Shown piece by piece: positions 54,273 to 63,227 of a stretch of 64,000 bases of DNA (the stretch's first letter is position 1; every line of letters begins with the position of its first letter). This DNA is from Bacteroides sp. (lineage in GTDB: Bacteria > Bacteroidota > Bacteroidia > Bacteroidales > Bacteroidaceae): positions 1 to 64,000 of the forward strand of contig JAFUNS010000002.1 in assembly GCA_017472925.1 (NCBI GenBank), read 5' to 3'. The position numbers and the translations under genes were made by a program. The notes below the pieces were generated by a model, which was given only the letters and a program-made list of their open reading frames with translations, was not told the origin of the DNA and made no database searches.

Positions 54273-55610
54273 ATGAAGAAAATTTTGCCCTTGCTGCTGG
54301 CATTCCTTTTGGCAGCACCTACTACTTTCGCCAAAAAGAAAAAAGACATCGACCGATTCCCCGATGGTACTGAAATTCCTGAATGGTTCAGACAAAACGA
54401 ATCGGTGGACATTGAAAAGTTAGGAAAGAAATACGTACTGACCGATTATGAAATTTTTGCCGACGGACGTCTGCACACTGAAGAAATACAAGCATTGATT
54501 GATAAAGCAGCTGCCAACGGTGGTGGTGTAATCGTGATTCCACGAGGCACTTACATGACCGGTGGATTGCACTTCAAGCAGAACACTCATCTGTATCTGG
54601 AAGATGGTGCTACCCTACTCGGTTCTGACTTTATCGGCGACTATCCATTAGGAAAGACTCGTATAGAAGGGGAAACTTGTACTTATTTTGGTGCATTAAT
54701 TAATGCTGACGGATTGGACGGTTTCACCATCTCAGGTAAAGGAACCATCGACGGTAACGGATTACGCTATCACAAGCAGTTCTGGCTACGACGCAAATGG
54801 AACCGCCAATGTACCAACAAAGATGAACAACGTCCACGTTTGGTATATGTATCAAACTGCAAGAACGTACAGATAGAAGGTGTAAAATTGCAGAACTCGG
54901 CTTTCTGGACAACTCACATCTATAACAGCGAAAACGTGAAGTTACTGAATCTGAGCATCTATTCGTTGGGTACTCCTAACCATGCCAAAGGCCCCAGCAC
55001 CGATGCCATTGATTTGGATGTAGTAAAGAATGTATTGGTAAAAGGTTGCTACATGTCGGTAAACGATGACGCCATTGCCATGAAGGGTGGTAAAGGCCCT
55101 TGGGCTGATGACCCGACCAAAGTAGAAGGTAACGGTGGGAACTATAATGTTATCATTGAAGATTGCGTGTACGGATTCTGTCACGGTTGCCTTACATTGG
55201 GTTCTGAATCCATCTACAACCACAACCTGATTCTCCGTCGCATCAAGGTTGACCACGCCACTCGTCTGCTTTGGTTGAAGATGCGCCCGGATACACCACA
55301 ACGTTATGAATATGTAACTGTAGAGGACATTACCGGAAATGTTGGTCAATTCATCTTCATCCAACCATGGACACAATTCTATGATTTGAAAGACCGCAAG
55401 GATCCACCTATGTCATACAGTGACCACATTACCATGCGTAACTGCCAGATGGAAGTGGATGTGTTCTTCAATGTAAAGAGTCAGGATGAACAATACAAAC
55501 TGACAAACTTCCATTTCGAGAACCTTGACATCAAGGCTAAGAAGAATGCTGATTTCAATCAGTCTTACGTTGACGGATTTACTGTTAAGAACGTCAATGT
55601 AACCAAGTAA
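54273..55610 (+). CDS. GH28-family polygalacturonase-like enzyme
   Basis: A 445-residue exported glycoside hydrolase with a signal peptide (1-20, ends TTFAK). It folds as a right-handed beta-helix: GGGVIVIPRGTYMTGGLHFKQN near 90, GTIDGNG near 152, then the catalytic area KGPSTDAIDLD, VNDDAIAMKGGKGPW with the Asp pair, and CHGCLTLGSES with the conserved His. This is GH28 (polygalacturonase/rhamnogalacturonase/xylogalacturonan hydrolase); exact bond unknown. It is transcribed alone, 37 kb from the pectinase operon it might assist. Confidence 0.9.
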   Translation: MKKILPLLLAFLLAAPTTFAKKKKDIDRFPDGTEIPEWFRQNESVDIEKLGKKYVLTDYEIFADGRLHTEEIQALIDKAAANGGGVIVIPRGTYMTGGLHFKQNTHLYLEDGATLLGSDFIGDYPLGKTRIEGETCTYFGALINADGLDGFTISGKGTIDGNGLRYHKQFWLRRKWNRQCTNKDEQRPRLVYVSNCKNVQIEGVKLQNSAFWTTHIYNSENVKLLNLSIYSLGTPNHAKGPSTDAIDLDVVKNVLVKGCYMSVNDDAIAMKGGKGPWADDPTKVEGNGGNYNVIIEDCVYGFCHGCLTLGSESIYNHNLILRRIKVDHATRLLWLKMRPDTPQRYEYVTVEDITGNVGQFIFIQPWTQFYDLKDRKDPPMSYSDHITMRNCQMEVDVFFNVKSQDEQYKLTNFHFENLDIKAKKNADFNQSYVDGFTVKNVNVTK

Positions 55611-55615
55611 ATATA

Positions 55616-55643
55616 AAAAAGCTCCGAAAATCGGAGCTTTTTT
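55616..55643. terminator. Bidirectional terminator after GH28
   Basis: AAAAAGCTCCGA, three bases, TCGGAGCTTTTTT: perfect stem between two convergent genes. Confidence 0.9.
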
Positions 55644-55644
55644 A

Positions 55645-56535
55645 TTATCGAATTCTTAAAATAGTACCTGCTTGAGGGGCCGGATCTTCGGGCTTCATCT
55701 TGTTCATCTTGTACAAACGTTTCAAACGGATACCATATTTTTGTGATACAGAATACATGGACTCGCCACCACGCAACACATGAACATACATTCCTTTCGG
55801 TGCCTTACGATTTTTCTTTTCCAAATAAAGGATATCACCTTCTTGTAATTCGTATCCTTTGTACAAGTCATTATACTTGCGAAGCTTCCGTTTGCTGATA
55901 TCAAATTCCTTTGAAATGCTTTTCCAGGTTGCTCCTTCTTGTACTTTGATATACAAGAGTCCATTGGCTATGAACGGTTCGTGCGGAAATGGATTTTCCT
56001 TCATCCATTTCAATCCTCCCTTCTTATCATACTTATACAAATCATACCGTTCAATGATATCTATCAATTGATAAGCATAACGGGGATTGGTTGCATAGCC
56101 TGCTTTCTTCAGTCCGTGCGCCCACCCTTTATAGTCGGTTATCTTCAATCGGAACAAAGCAGCATAACGTTGCTTGCCGGCCAAGAATTTGGAATGGTCC
56201 CGATACGAATCTTTTGCGTTTTTATATACACGGAAACATTCATTGCGAGCATCATCGTCATGCTTCACTGTTTTTCCCCGCCAATCGCCTCCACACTTTA
56301 TTCCAAAATGATTATTGGACTTACGGGCCAAAGTGCCTTGTCCAGCTCCCGATTCCAGCAAGCCTTGCGCCAAGGTGATACTGGCGGGAATGTGGTAGCG
56401 TTTCATTTCATCTACAGCAATGTCCCTATACTTCTTTATGTATTCTTCGTATTGTTTGTTGCGACTCTGCCCGTATATGTTCAAGCTACACAGACAAAGC
56501 GTGAGCAACAAAGTATGTTTCAATATTCTATTCAT
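55645..56535 (-). CDS. Glucosaminidase-domain protein with two LysM repeats
   Basis: A 296-residue exported peptidoglycan hydrolase. Signal peptide (1-22, ends NIYGQ), then a GH73-like glucosaminidase domain (~30-170) with ITLAQGLLESGAGQGTLARKSNNHFGIKC (catalytic Glu in LLESG), and AGYATNPRYAYQLIDIIERYDLYKYD. Two LysM motifs follow (~190-240 KVQEGATWKSISKEFDISKR, ~248-296 HVLRGGESMYSVSQKYGIRL). It would cleave the GlcNAc-MurNAc bond in cell-wall turnover. Confidence 0.92.
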   Translation of the reverse strand: MNRILKHTLLLTLCLCSLNIYGQSRNKQYEEYIKKYRDIAVDEMKRYHIPASITLAQGLLESGAGQGTLARKSNNHFGIKCGGDWRGKTVKHDDDARNECFRVYKNAKDSYRDHSKFLAGKQRYAALFRLKITDYKGWAHGLKKAGYATNPRYAYQLIDIIERYDLYKYDKKGGLKWMKENPFPHEPFIANGLLYIKVQEGATWKSISKEFDISKRKLRKYNDLYKGYELQEGDILYLEKKNRKAPKGMYVHVLRGGESMYSVSQKYGIRLKRLYKMNKMKPEDPAPQAGTILRIR

Positions 56536-56606
56536 AATAACATCCTTTATTGCTCACAAACTTACAATATTATCCGAAAACAAACAAGCTTTTTACCTGA
56601 TTCCTA

Positions 56607-57161
56607 TTATCTGGGCATCGGAGAATGTTGTTCTTGCCCCGGGTGCTTCATTCCCTTACGACGATTCATTTCGTTCTGAAACTTCCCACGATTCATAAAT
56701 CCTTCATCGTATATTTTCTGTACTTGTTTAGCCGAAAGGAACTTACGGAATTCATCGTAATATTTTTCACGCACAGCGAGTGTCTTACGACTGATGGCAA
56801 AACGGTCCTTCATCATCTGGTCTACTTGCGCATCAGTTAGAGGTTTGAATGCTGGTTTTTCTTTTTCACCATCTTTCGACGCTTTTTCCGACTTAACCTT
56901 TTTCATGAATTCTTTGGCAAATTCTCCATGCACTTCACCCAATGCTTTCATGTATTTTTTGTACACTTCCTTAAATTTGGCGGAAGTAGCATCGTCAAGA
57001 CCTAATTTATCACTCAAACGGTTAGCTTGAAATTCCGCCATTTTTTCCGGAGTCATCTTCATGCCTTTATGTGGGCCCTTCGGTGCTTCCTGAGCATTTA
57101 TGACTTGTACACCCATTACCATTGCTACTACGAGCATTCCTAAAAACTTAATCTTCTTCAT
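56607..57161 (-). CDS. Spy/CpxP-like periplasmic protein
   Basis: A 184-residue exported, highly basic-acidic helical protein. The signal peptide (about 1-22) ends QVINAQ, followed by MTPEKMAEFQANRLSDKLGLDDATSAKFKEVYKKY, the pattern of LTxxQ-type Spy/CpxP repeats (also KPLTDAQVDQMMKDRF). The C-terminus is Met/His/Pro-rich (KHPGQEQHSPMPR). Third gene of a sigma/anti-sigma cassette; it overlaps the anti-sigma gene by 14 bases. Such proteins act as periplasmic chaperones or stress sensors. GTG at 57167 is a possible alternative start. Confidence 0.7.
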   Translation of the reverse strand: MKKIKFLGMLVVAMVMGVQVINAQEAPKGPHKGMKMTPEKMAEFQANRLSDKLGLDDATSAKFKEVYKKYMKALGEVHGEFAKEFMKKVKSEKASKDGEKEKPAFKPLTDAQVDQMMKDRFAISRKTLAVREKYYDEFRKFLSAKQVQKIYDEGFMNRGKFQNEMNRRKGMKHPGQEQHSPMPR

Positions 57162-57537
57162 AATCACCTACATTTTCGTTCATTAATTCATAATATATAT
57201 CATTCTCCGAGAATTCAATCCATGCCTCCAATTCTTCATCAGACATCTGTTGCAAGTAGAGTTCCATGGGGTCTTCTACATTAGCCAACCATTCGTTTCC
57301 GATTCCTTGTTGTACAGGGTCTGAGGATTGGGTTGGGAAGAAAAACATCACTCCACACCAGATAGCTGCAGCACTAAGAACAGCAGTAATACCAATCTTC
57401 AACCGATAGAGTTTCTTCCGGCGCTTTTCCGCTTTTATCCTTGCCATCGTTTCTGCCTGCATCTTTTCGAAAAAGCCTTCAGGTGTTCGGAACGGCATCC
57501 GCTTGCCCACTTCGTTAAAATCAAAATCCTTATTCAT
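57148..57537 (-). CDS. Putative anti-sigma factor, single-pass membrane protein
   Basis: A 129-residue protein. The N-terminal ~45 residues are cytosolic (FNEVGKRMPFRTPEGFFEKM), one membrane helix follows (about 47-69, LKIGITAVLSAAAIWCGVMFFF), and the acidic tail (MSDEELEAWIEFSENDIYYELM) would lie in the periplasm. It sits directly between an ECF sigma factor and a Spy-like protein, 10 bases from the former, so an anti-sigma role is inferred from position and topology; no zinc-binding ASD motif is seen. Confidence 0.65.
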   Translation of the reverse strand: MNKDFDFNEVGKRMPFRTPEGFFEKMQAETMARIKAEKRRKKLYRLKIGITAVLSAAAIWCGVMFFFPTQSSDPVQQGIGNEWLANVEDPMELYLQQMSDEELEAWIEFSENDIYYELMNENVGDYEED

Positions 57538-57547
57538 AGTTCAATTA

Positions 57548-58081
57548 TTATTTCGTCATATAATCCTTAATCTTTTCTTTCGCAAAATGGTAGTTGGACT
57601 TTAGTGTTTCTACCTTCGAACCTGTTATTTCGCTGATAGCTTCGTACGACAATTCATCGTAATACCGAAGGTTGAATACAATCCTCTGTTTTTCGGGCAG
57701 TGTCAGTATGGCTTTCTGAAACTTTACCTCCATTTCATTGTCGTAATCTACATATTCCGAAGCCATCAGTTTTCCCATCAGCTCTTCTTGTACTTCTTCG
57801 GTAGACAACGTCTGTTCCTTTCGGTTGTTCAGGAAACGAATACATTCATTGGTAGCTATCCGATATATCCAAGTGGACAATGTACTTTCGGCTCTGAAAT
57901 CGTCCAAGTAACGGAAGATACGGATGAATGTTTCTTGCAATACATCTTCTGCATCATCATGAGACACTACCATACGGCGAATGTGCCAATACACAGGTTG
58001 TTGGAAAGCTTCCATCAACATCCCGAATCCTTTATCAGGATTCACGGCAAATGTCTCACGTATTTTATCTTCATTAATCAT
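57548..58081 (-). CDS. ECF-family RNA polymerase sigma factor
   Basis: A 177-residue extracytoplasmic-function sigma factor. Region 2 has DAEDVLQETFIRIFRYLDDFRAESTLSTWIYRIATNECIRFLNNRK; region 4 has LPEKQRIVFNLRYYDELSYEAISEITGSKVETLKSNYHFAKEKIK, the helix-turn-helix for -35. No region 1 or 3. It heads an operon with a putative anti-sigma factor and a Spy-like protein, suggesting control of an envelope-stress response. Confidence 0.94.
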   Translation of the reverse strand: MINEDKIRETFAVNPDKGFGMLMEAFQQPVYWHIRRMVVSHDDAEDVLQETFIRIFRYLDDFRAESTLSTWIYRIATNECIRFLNNRKEQTLSTEEVQEELMGKLMASEYVDYDNEMEVKFQKAILTLPEKQRIVFNLRYYDELSYEAISEITGSKVETLKSNYHFAKEKIKDYMTK

Positions 58082-58126
58082 TTTTTCTTCTGGTCTTTGT
58101 CGGTTAGAAACAAGAAAATGTAGGAA

Positions 58127-58153
58127 GTAAAAAGGGGTAGCTCCTATTTTTAC
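58127..58153. promoter_or_regulatory. Dyad upstream of the ECF sigma gene
   Basis: GTAAAAA (58127-58133) and TTTTTAC (58147-58153) flank an inner GG...CC, giving an imperfect 27-bp dyad about 45 bases upstream of the sigma factor start. It could be an operator or the -35 region of an autoregulated promoter; unresolved. Confidence 0.4.
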
Positions 58154-58187
58154 ATTAATTAAGTTTTGAAGAGATTATTGATAATTA

Positions 58188-58272
58188 TTAGGCACGGATT
58201 ACACAGATTAACACGGTTTTTAGTGTATGTTTACTCCACTTTATCCGTGCAATCCGTGTAATCCGTGCCTAA
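58188..58272. repeat. Dispersed palindromic element, copy B
   Basis: Arms TTAGGCACGGATTACACAGA and the matching TGTAATCCGTGCCTAA, with AGTGTATGTTTAC in the loop, repeat the element at 3675-3766. It sits between the 3' end of the GH3 gene and the 5' end of the sigma operon. Confidence 0.85.
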
Positions 58273-58304
58273 CTATGTTTAAGCCCCAAACTAAACGGGA
58301 AATT

Positions 58305-60635
58305 TTATTTCATAAAAGTATCCCAAACTTTAGTTTGGTTACATGCAATATTCAGTACCTGATTACCGACTTGCATACGGAAATCACCGGCTTCGAGTGT
58401 CCATTTGCCATCGGCATTTACAAAGGCCAGGTCACTACCCTTCAGTTTCAGAGTAACGGTCTTGGTTTCGCCCGGTTGCAATTCCACCTTTTCAAAGTTG
58501 CGCAAACGACGGTTGTCCGGAGTAATGCTGGCCACCAAGTCACTACTGAAGAGCAATACACTTTCCTTACCCACGAGCGTACCATTATTCTTCACATCTA
58601 CGGTAAATACCAATTCGTCGTCGGCAGTAAAGCTATCCTTGTTTACTTTGAAGTTGCTATATTCATACGTATTATAGCTCAAGCCATAACCGAAAGCCCA
58701 TTGGAAAGATATTTGCGCATCGTAATTATAGGCACCTTCCATGGCTTCACCAATGTGTTCACTGGGTTTATAGTCGTAAGTCATCAATGAATGTACTTCC
58801 TTTGGATAGGTATACGGCATTTTTCCGCTGAAGTTGGCATCTCCAGCCAACAAGTTAGCCAATGCATCACCACCATAGTTACCCGGCAACAAGATGTTCA
58901 CCACTGCCTTAGCCAATGGTTCAATATCGGCAACGATACGTGGACGTCCTTCGTTCAACACCAGTACGATGGGTTTGCCGGTCTTGGCCAATGCCTTCAC
59001 CAGATCACGTTGGTTTTGGCTCAAGGTAAGGTCGGTCAAGTTACCCGGAGTTTCGCAATAGGAATTTTCACCGATACAAGCCACAATCACATCGGCACGG
59101 CTGGCAGCAGCCACAGCCTTTTGTATTTGCGGTTGGTTTTCTTCCCAATAGCTACCCTTTTCATTATATGTCACTCCTTGTTCAAGAATCACATTCTGTG
59201 CACCATATTTATTACACAACGCTTCGTAAATGGTATTATATTCCCCGGCAAACTGATCGGCTACATGTCCTTGCCATGAATAGCTCCATCCCCCATTGAG
59301 GCAACGCATCTGATTGGCATTCGGGCCTGTCAACAAAATCTTCTTGCCTTGCAAAGGAAGAATACCGTCCTGGTTCTTCAAAAGAATCATCGACTCTTCG
59401 GCAGCCTTCAACGCATCCTTGGCATGAGCTTCACATGCAAAATTTGGATAATCAGCATAATCTGTGTTCGGAGTATCAAACAATCCCAAACGATATTTCA
59501 AACGAAGCACACGGCGTACTGCATCATCGATACGGCTCATCGGAATTTCTCCTTCTTCGGCCAATTCCTTCAATAAAACACAATATTCTACGCTATAAGG
59601 GTCCATCGACATGTCAATACCGGCATTGATAGCCATTTTGATAGCTTCTTTCTTATCCTTGGCTACTTTTTCACGTCTCCACAAGTTATCAATATCAGCC
59701 CAGTCGGTAACAATCATACCATCCCAATTCAAGCCTTCCTTCAACCATTCGGTCAGCAGTTCATAGCTGGCATGAACTGGTTGTCCGTTGATAGAAGCCG
59801 AATTTACCATGATAGTCAGCGCACCGGCACGGATAGCTTCGGCATAAGGAGTGAAATGCTTTTCGAGCAGGTCGTTTGGCGAAATAATTGCAGGAGTACG
59901 GTCTTTACCACTAACCGGAGCACCATAACCCATGTAATGCTTTACACTTACAGCAATGTGATTCTTATCAATATGATTCGGATCTTCACCTTGGAATCCT
60001 GCAACTTGTGCTTTACCCATTTCGGCATTTACATAGGGGTCTTCACCGAAGTTTTCCCAAACACGAGGCCACAACGGATTACGCACCAAGTCAAGCACCG
60101 GACAGAAAGTCCACGGTGTATTGCTTGCACGAGTTTCATACGCACCTACTTCCCCACCTCTACGAGCTATCTCACGGTTGAAAGTAGCGGCCAGGTTAAT
60201 GTTTTGTGGAAAGAATGTAGCCCCTACGGTATACGAAGCACCATGGTTTTGGTCAAGACCATAGACAGTAGGAATACCCAAGGCTTCGATTGACTTCTGT
60301 TGGATAGTACCGATTATTTCCTTCCACTTTTTAGGAGTAACCGCTGTACCCGGCACATTCAGAAACGAACCCACCTTATATTTATAGATAAACGAATCCA
60401 ATTTAGCCTCATCAAACTGAAAGTCTTCACGCGAGGTTCCCGGCTTGCCAAACACTTCGAGCGACATTTGTGCCATCTGTCCCACCTTTTCTTCCAGTGT
60501 CATTTTGCCCAATGTTTCTTCTACCTTCTTTTCAATCTCTGCATCGTAAGGAATAGCAGGTTCCACCTGTTGCTTCTGTCCGCACGAAGCCAACAGCGTA
60601 ACGGCCATTCCCAACACTACTAATGTCTTTTTCAT
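58305..60635 (-). CDS. GH3-family beta-glucosidase-like lipoprotein
   Basis: A 776-residue predicted lipoprotein (signal peptide ending LLASC). The N-terminal TIM barrel (about 30-380) shows [34 protein letters not shown], and [15 protein letters not shown], with the nucleophile Asp in VTDW. The alpha/beta sandwich domain follows ([14 protein letters not shown] ... [15 protein letters not shown]), with the acid/base region, and a C-terminal fibronectin-III-like domain ([14 protein letters not shown]). BglX-like exo-glycosidase; specificity (beta-glucose, xylose) unknown. The start at 60635 gives the lipoprotein signal; a TATCTTTG -7 lies at 60674-60681. Confidence 0.9.
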   Translation of the reverse strand: MKKTLVVLGMAVTLLASCGQKQQVEPAIPYDAEIEKKVEETLGKMTLEEKVGQMAQMSLEVFGKPGTSREDFQFDEAKLDSFIYKYKVGSFLNVPGTAVTPKKWKEIIGTIQQKSIEALGIPTVYGLDQNHGASYTVGATFFPQNINLAATFNREIARRGGEVGAYETRASNTPWTFCPVLDLVRNPLWPRVWENFGEDPYVNAEMGKAQVAGFQGEDPNHIDKNHIAVSVKHYMGYGAPVSGKDRTPAIISPNDLLEKHFTPYAEAIRAGALTIMVNSASINGQPVHASYELLTEWLKEGLNWDGMIVTDWADIDNLWRREKVAKDKKEAIKMAINAGIDMSMDPYSVEYCVLLKELAEEGEIPMSRIDDAVRRVLRLKYRLGLFDTPNTDYADYPNFACEAHAKDALKAAEESMILLKNQDGILPLQGKKILLTGPNANQMRCLNGGWSYSWQGHVADQFAGEYNTIYEALCNKYGAQNVILEQGVTYNEKGSYWEENQPQIQKAVAAASRADVIVACIGENSYCETPGNLTDLTLSQNQRDLVKALAKTGKPIVLVLNEGRPRIVADIEPLAKAVVNILLPGNYGGDALANLLAGDANFSGKMPYTYPKEVHSLMTYDYKPSEHIGEAMEGAYNYDAQISFQWAFGYGLSYNTYEYSNFKVNKDSFTADDELVFTVDVKNNGTLVGKESVLLFSSDLVASITPDNRRLRNFEKVELQPGETKTVTLKLKGSDLAFVNADGKWTLEAGDFRMQVGNQVLNIACNQTKVWDTFMK

Positions 60636-60673
60636 GATTTTAAGAATTAATTTTAAAGTTTTATTTATAAATG

Positions 60674-60681
60674 CAAAGATA
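60674..60681 (-). promoter_or_regulatory. -7 element for the GH3 gene
   Basis: TATCTTTG, followed by C, on the minus strand, 39 bases upstream of the ATG at 60635. It lies downstream of the ATG at 60686, ruling that one out. Confidence 0.55.
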
Positions 60682-60793
60682 TACATATTAATCCATTCAC
60701 CACTAATACTTTCTTGTCATTTTTTCGCCGAAACCATTGTTCATCATCCCAAAAAATACGATATTTGCAGCCTAATTTTAAAACAAACGCGAT

Positions 60794-61957
60794 ATGATAT
60801 TCAACGTAACAGAAAAAATCAAATACATTGGAGTAGACGATACCGACCTCGATCTCTTCGAAAGCCAATACATCATACCCAATGGCATATCCTATAATTC
60901 ATACCTTATTATGGACGAAAAGGTTGCCATTATGGATACCGTCGACCTCCGCAAGAGCGAAGATTGGTGGAACAACCTCACCACTGCACTCGAAGGACGC
61001 ACTCCCGATTACCTGATTGTACAACACATGGAGCCCGACCATGCCGGTAACATTGCCGCTTCCCTCCAGAAATATCCACAACTTAAGGTTGTGGCATCGG
61101 CCCGCGCCATTCAGATGCTTCCCCAGTTCTTCGAAGGAACCGACTTTGAAGGCCGTACCCTTGCTGTAAAGGAAGGAGACACTTTAAGTTTGGGTACACA
61201 CACCCTCCAGTTCTTCATGGCCCCTATGGTTCATTGGCCGGAAGTGATGGTTACTTATGACCAAACGGACAAAATTGTATTCTCGGCCGATGGATTTGGT
61301 AAGTTCGGAGCTTTATCGCACGAAGAAGACTGGGCCTGCGAAGCACGTCGGTACTATTTTAACATCTGCGGTAAATACGGTGTACAAGTACAAGCTTTGC
61401 TCAAGAAATTGGCTACCCTCGATGTAGCCTGTATTTGTCCGTTACATGGTCCCATCCTGAAAGAAGATCTGGGATACTATATCGGCCTATATGACACCTG
61501 GAGCAAGTACGAAGTAGAGACCGACGGAATTTTCATAGCCTATGCATCCATCCACGGAGGTACAGCCGAAGCCGCCAAGAAGATGGCAGACATTCTCCGT
61601 GCCAAAGGTGCACCGAAAGTATCCATAGCCGACTTGAGTCGCGACGATATGGCCGAAGCCGTAGAAGATGCTTTCCGTATGGGTAAGCTGATTGTAGCTG
61701 CAGCATCTTATGATGCCGACGTCTTCCCTCCTATGCACGATTTCCTTCACCATCTCAAGATTAAGGCATACCAGAAACGCCGCGTAGGTATTATTGAAAA
61801 TGGCTCATGGGCCCCTTGCGCCGCAAAAGTGATGATTGGCATGTTGGAACAGATGAAAGATATAGAAACCGTTCAGCCCATTGTCACCATCCGCTCACGC
61901 ATGAAACAGACCGACCTTCCTGCCATGGAAGCTTTAGCTGATGCAATATTAGCTTAA
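60794..61957 (+). CDS. Flavodiiron protein (A-type flavoprotein)
   Basis: A 387-residue cytosolic enzyme that reduces oxygen to water (or NO to N2O). The metallo-beta-lactamase-like diiron domain (~1-245) has the ligand motif HMEPDHAG near 76, VHWPEVMVTY, FSADGFGKFG and CPLHGP; the flavodoxin domain (~250-387) starts IAYASIHGGTAEAAKKMA. All metal ligands appear present. It fits the oxygen-defence theme of rubrerythrin and thioredoxins here, but no rubredoxin tail is fused. Its promoter is weak: GATATTTGC, one mismatch. Confidence 0.94.
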   Translation: MIFNVTEKIKYIGVDDTDLDLFESQYIIPNGISYNSYLIMDEKVAIMDTVDLRKSEDWWNNLTTALEGRTPDYLIVQHMEPDHAGNIAASLQKYPQLKVVASARAIQMLPQFFEGTDFEGRTLAVKEGDTLSLGTHTLQFFMAPMVHWPEVMVTYDQTDKIVFSADGFGKFGALSHEEDWACEARRYYFNICGKYGVQVQALLKKLATLDVACICPLHGPILKEDLGYYIGLYDTWSKYEVETDGIFIAYASIHGGTAEAAKKMADILRAKGAPKVSIADLSRDDMAEAVEDAFRMGKLIVAAASYDADVFPPMHDFLHHLKIKAYQKRRVGIIENGSWAPCAAKVMIGMLEQMKDIETVQPIVTIRSRMKQTDLPAMEALADAILA

Positions 61958-61960
61958 AAT

Positions 61961-61997
61961 AAAAGTAAAAGGGGATGGTGCATCCCCTTTTACTTTT
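61961..61997. terminator. Bidirectional terminator
   Basis: AAAAGTAAAAGGGGATG, loop GTG, CATCCCCTTTTACTTTT: a perfect 17-bp stem between the convergent flavodiiron and dihydroorotate-dehydrogenase-like genes. Confidence 0.92.
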
Positions 61998-62004
61998 ATT
62001 TATA

Positions 62005-62982
62005 TCAATCATTACGCAAAGAATAGTTCTTGAAGAACTGGGTTCGTTCAAACATATCCAATGCATTTTCTTTTCTGGCATTCAACAACCCACGGAATTG
62101 TGAAACAGACTGATAATCGTGACGTTCCATCCACTCTTGAAGGAAGTGGAGCATATCTTGAATACAACCTGCCCCATTCCAATACAAAGCAGAACAAACT
62201 TCAACAGCCGAAGCACCAGCCAACAAAGCTTTTACCAAAGAAGCGCCATCAGTTACACCACCTGAAGCTGCAATATCCAAACGAGGTACACGAGCTGAAA
62301 CCAAACCCGTCCAACGAAGTACTTCAGACAGATCATTGGACTGCCCCAAAGCATTGCCTTGCGCATAAGAAAGTTTCTCAATATTGATATCAAAAGCTAC
62401 CATTCGATTGAACAACACAACTGCTGCTGCGCCATTGGCATACAATTGGTCGATCAAAGGAACACAATTGGTAAAATTACGGCCTAACTTTACAATTACC
62501 GGGATATTCAACGCCGATTTTACTTGTTTCAAGATGTTGATATGTTCTTGTTCGTATGCACCATACGAATCATTCAAACTGCTACATATTGACATAATGT
62601 TTAATTCGAGTGCATCGGCTCCTGCTTCTTCAATATGACGAGCAAAAGAAGTCCAATCCGAGCTTCGATAACAATTGATGCTTGCAATAACAGGAATGGA
62701 ACATACCTGCTTGGTATCTTTAATTAATTGCAAGTAATTTTCCAATCGATGAGCACGATAATAAGTCTGCAAATAATCCAACTCTTCTGAATGACCATCT
62801 TGTTGGGCCTTAGCCAATTCAGCTTCGATTTCTTCTTCAAACAAAGACTTCAACACTACAGCCGAAGCACCAGCATCTTCCCATTTCTTATTACGCTGTG
62901 CAGTGTTGGTCAAACTACAACTACTAACTATAAACGGATTCTTCAAGGTTAATCCTGCAAAAGATGTTTCTAACTTTTTCAT
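62005..62982 (-). CDS. Dihydroorotate dehydrogenase-like FMN enzyme
   Basis: A 325-residue FMN barrel of the DHOD family. It begins LETSFAGLTLKNPFIVSSCSLT, has SIPVIASINCYRSSDW, GADALELNIMS, IPVIVKLGRNFTN and ASGGVTDGASLVKALLAGASAVEVCSALYWNG (FMN phosphate site). The catalytic base position (Ser/Cys near 130) is not clear, and it lacks an iron-sulfur extension. Many Bacteroidales carry such DHOD-like proteins beside true PyrD, so pyrimidine synthesis is not assured. A perfect PerR-type box lies 121 bases upstream, suggesting control by peroxide or iron. Confidence 0.8.
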   Translation of the reverse strand: MKKLETSFAGLTLKNPFIVSSCSLTNTAQRNKKWEDAGASAVVLKSLFEEEIEAELAKAQQDGHSEELDYLQTYYRAHRLENYLQLIKDTKQVCSIPVIASINCYRSSDWTSFARHIEEAGADALELNIMSICSSLNDSYGAYEQEHINILKQVKSALNIPVIVKLGRNFTNCVPLIDQLYANGAAAVVLFNRMVAFDINIEKLSYAQGNALGQSNDLSEVLRWTGLVSARVPRLDIAASGGVTDGASLVKALLAGASAVEVCSALYWNGAGCIQDMLHFLQEWMERHDYQSVSQFRGLLNARKENALDMFERTQFFKNYSLRND

Positions 62983-63102
62983 AATACTTTATTTTACCTG
63001 TCTATATTTTAATTAATTTCTTTCCTTAATAAACAATCCATATTGAATTGTTCCGCAATATACAAAGAAAATATTTAATTCACAAGAAAAATAAAATAAT
63101 AT

Positions 63103-63117
63103 TTGTAATTATTACAA
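63103..63117 (-). promoter_or_regulatory. PerR-type box upstream of the DHOD-like gene
   Basis: TTGTAAT, one base, ATTACAA: a perfect 7-1-7 dyad with the same half-sites as the perR leader box (45547-45561). It lies about 121 bases upstream of the gene; a possible -7 (TTTCTTTG, one mismatch) is at 63063-63070. Confidence 0.65.
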
Positions 63118-63132
63118 TTTTAAACGTTTCTT

Positions 63133-63195
63133 ATGACTATAGCAGATTATCTAAGAATAAGAATTAACTTAATAGATGGTTATGGCTATAAATGA
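63133..63195 (+). CDS. Candidate 20-residue peptide
   Basis: ATG to TGA encodes MTIADYLRIRINLIDGYGYK. It starts 15 bases after the PerR-type box and ends directly before a terminator stem. No promoter element is evident, and chance is a real alternative. Confidence 0.2.
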   Translation: MTIADYLRIRINLIDGYGYK

Positions 63196-63221
63196 AAAAG
63201 GATGTGCTTAGCACATCCTTT
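63196..63221. terminator. Terminator of dnaJ
   Basis: AAAAAGGATGTGC, loop TTA, GCACATCCTTT. It ends dnaJ on the minus strand, and could also act on the plus strand. Confidence 0.8.
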
Positions 63222-63227
63222 ATTCTA

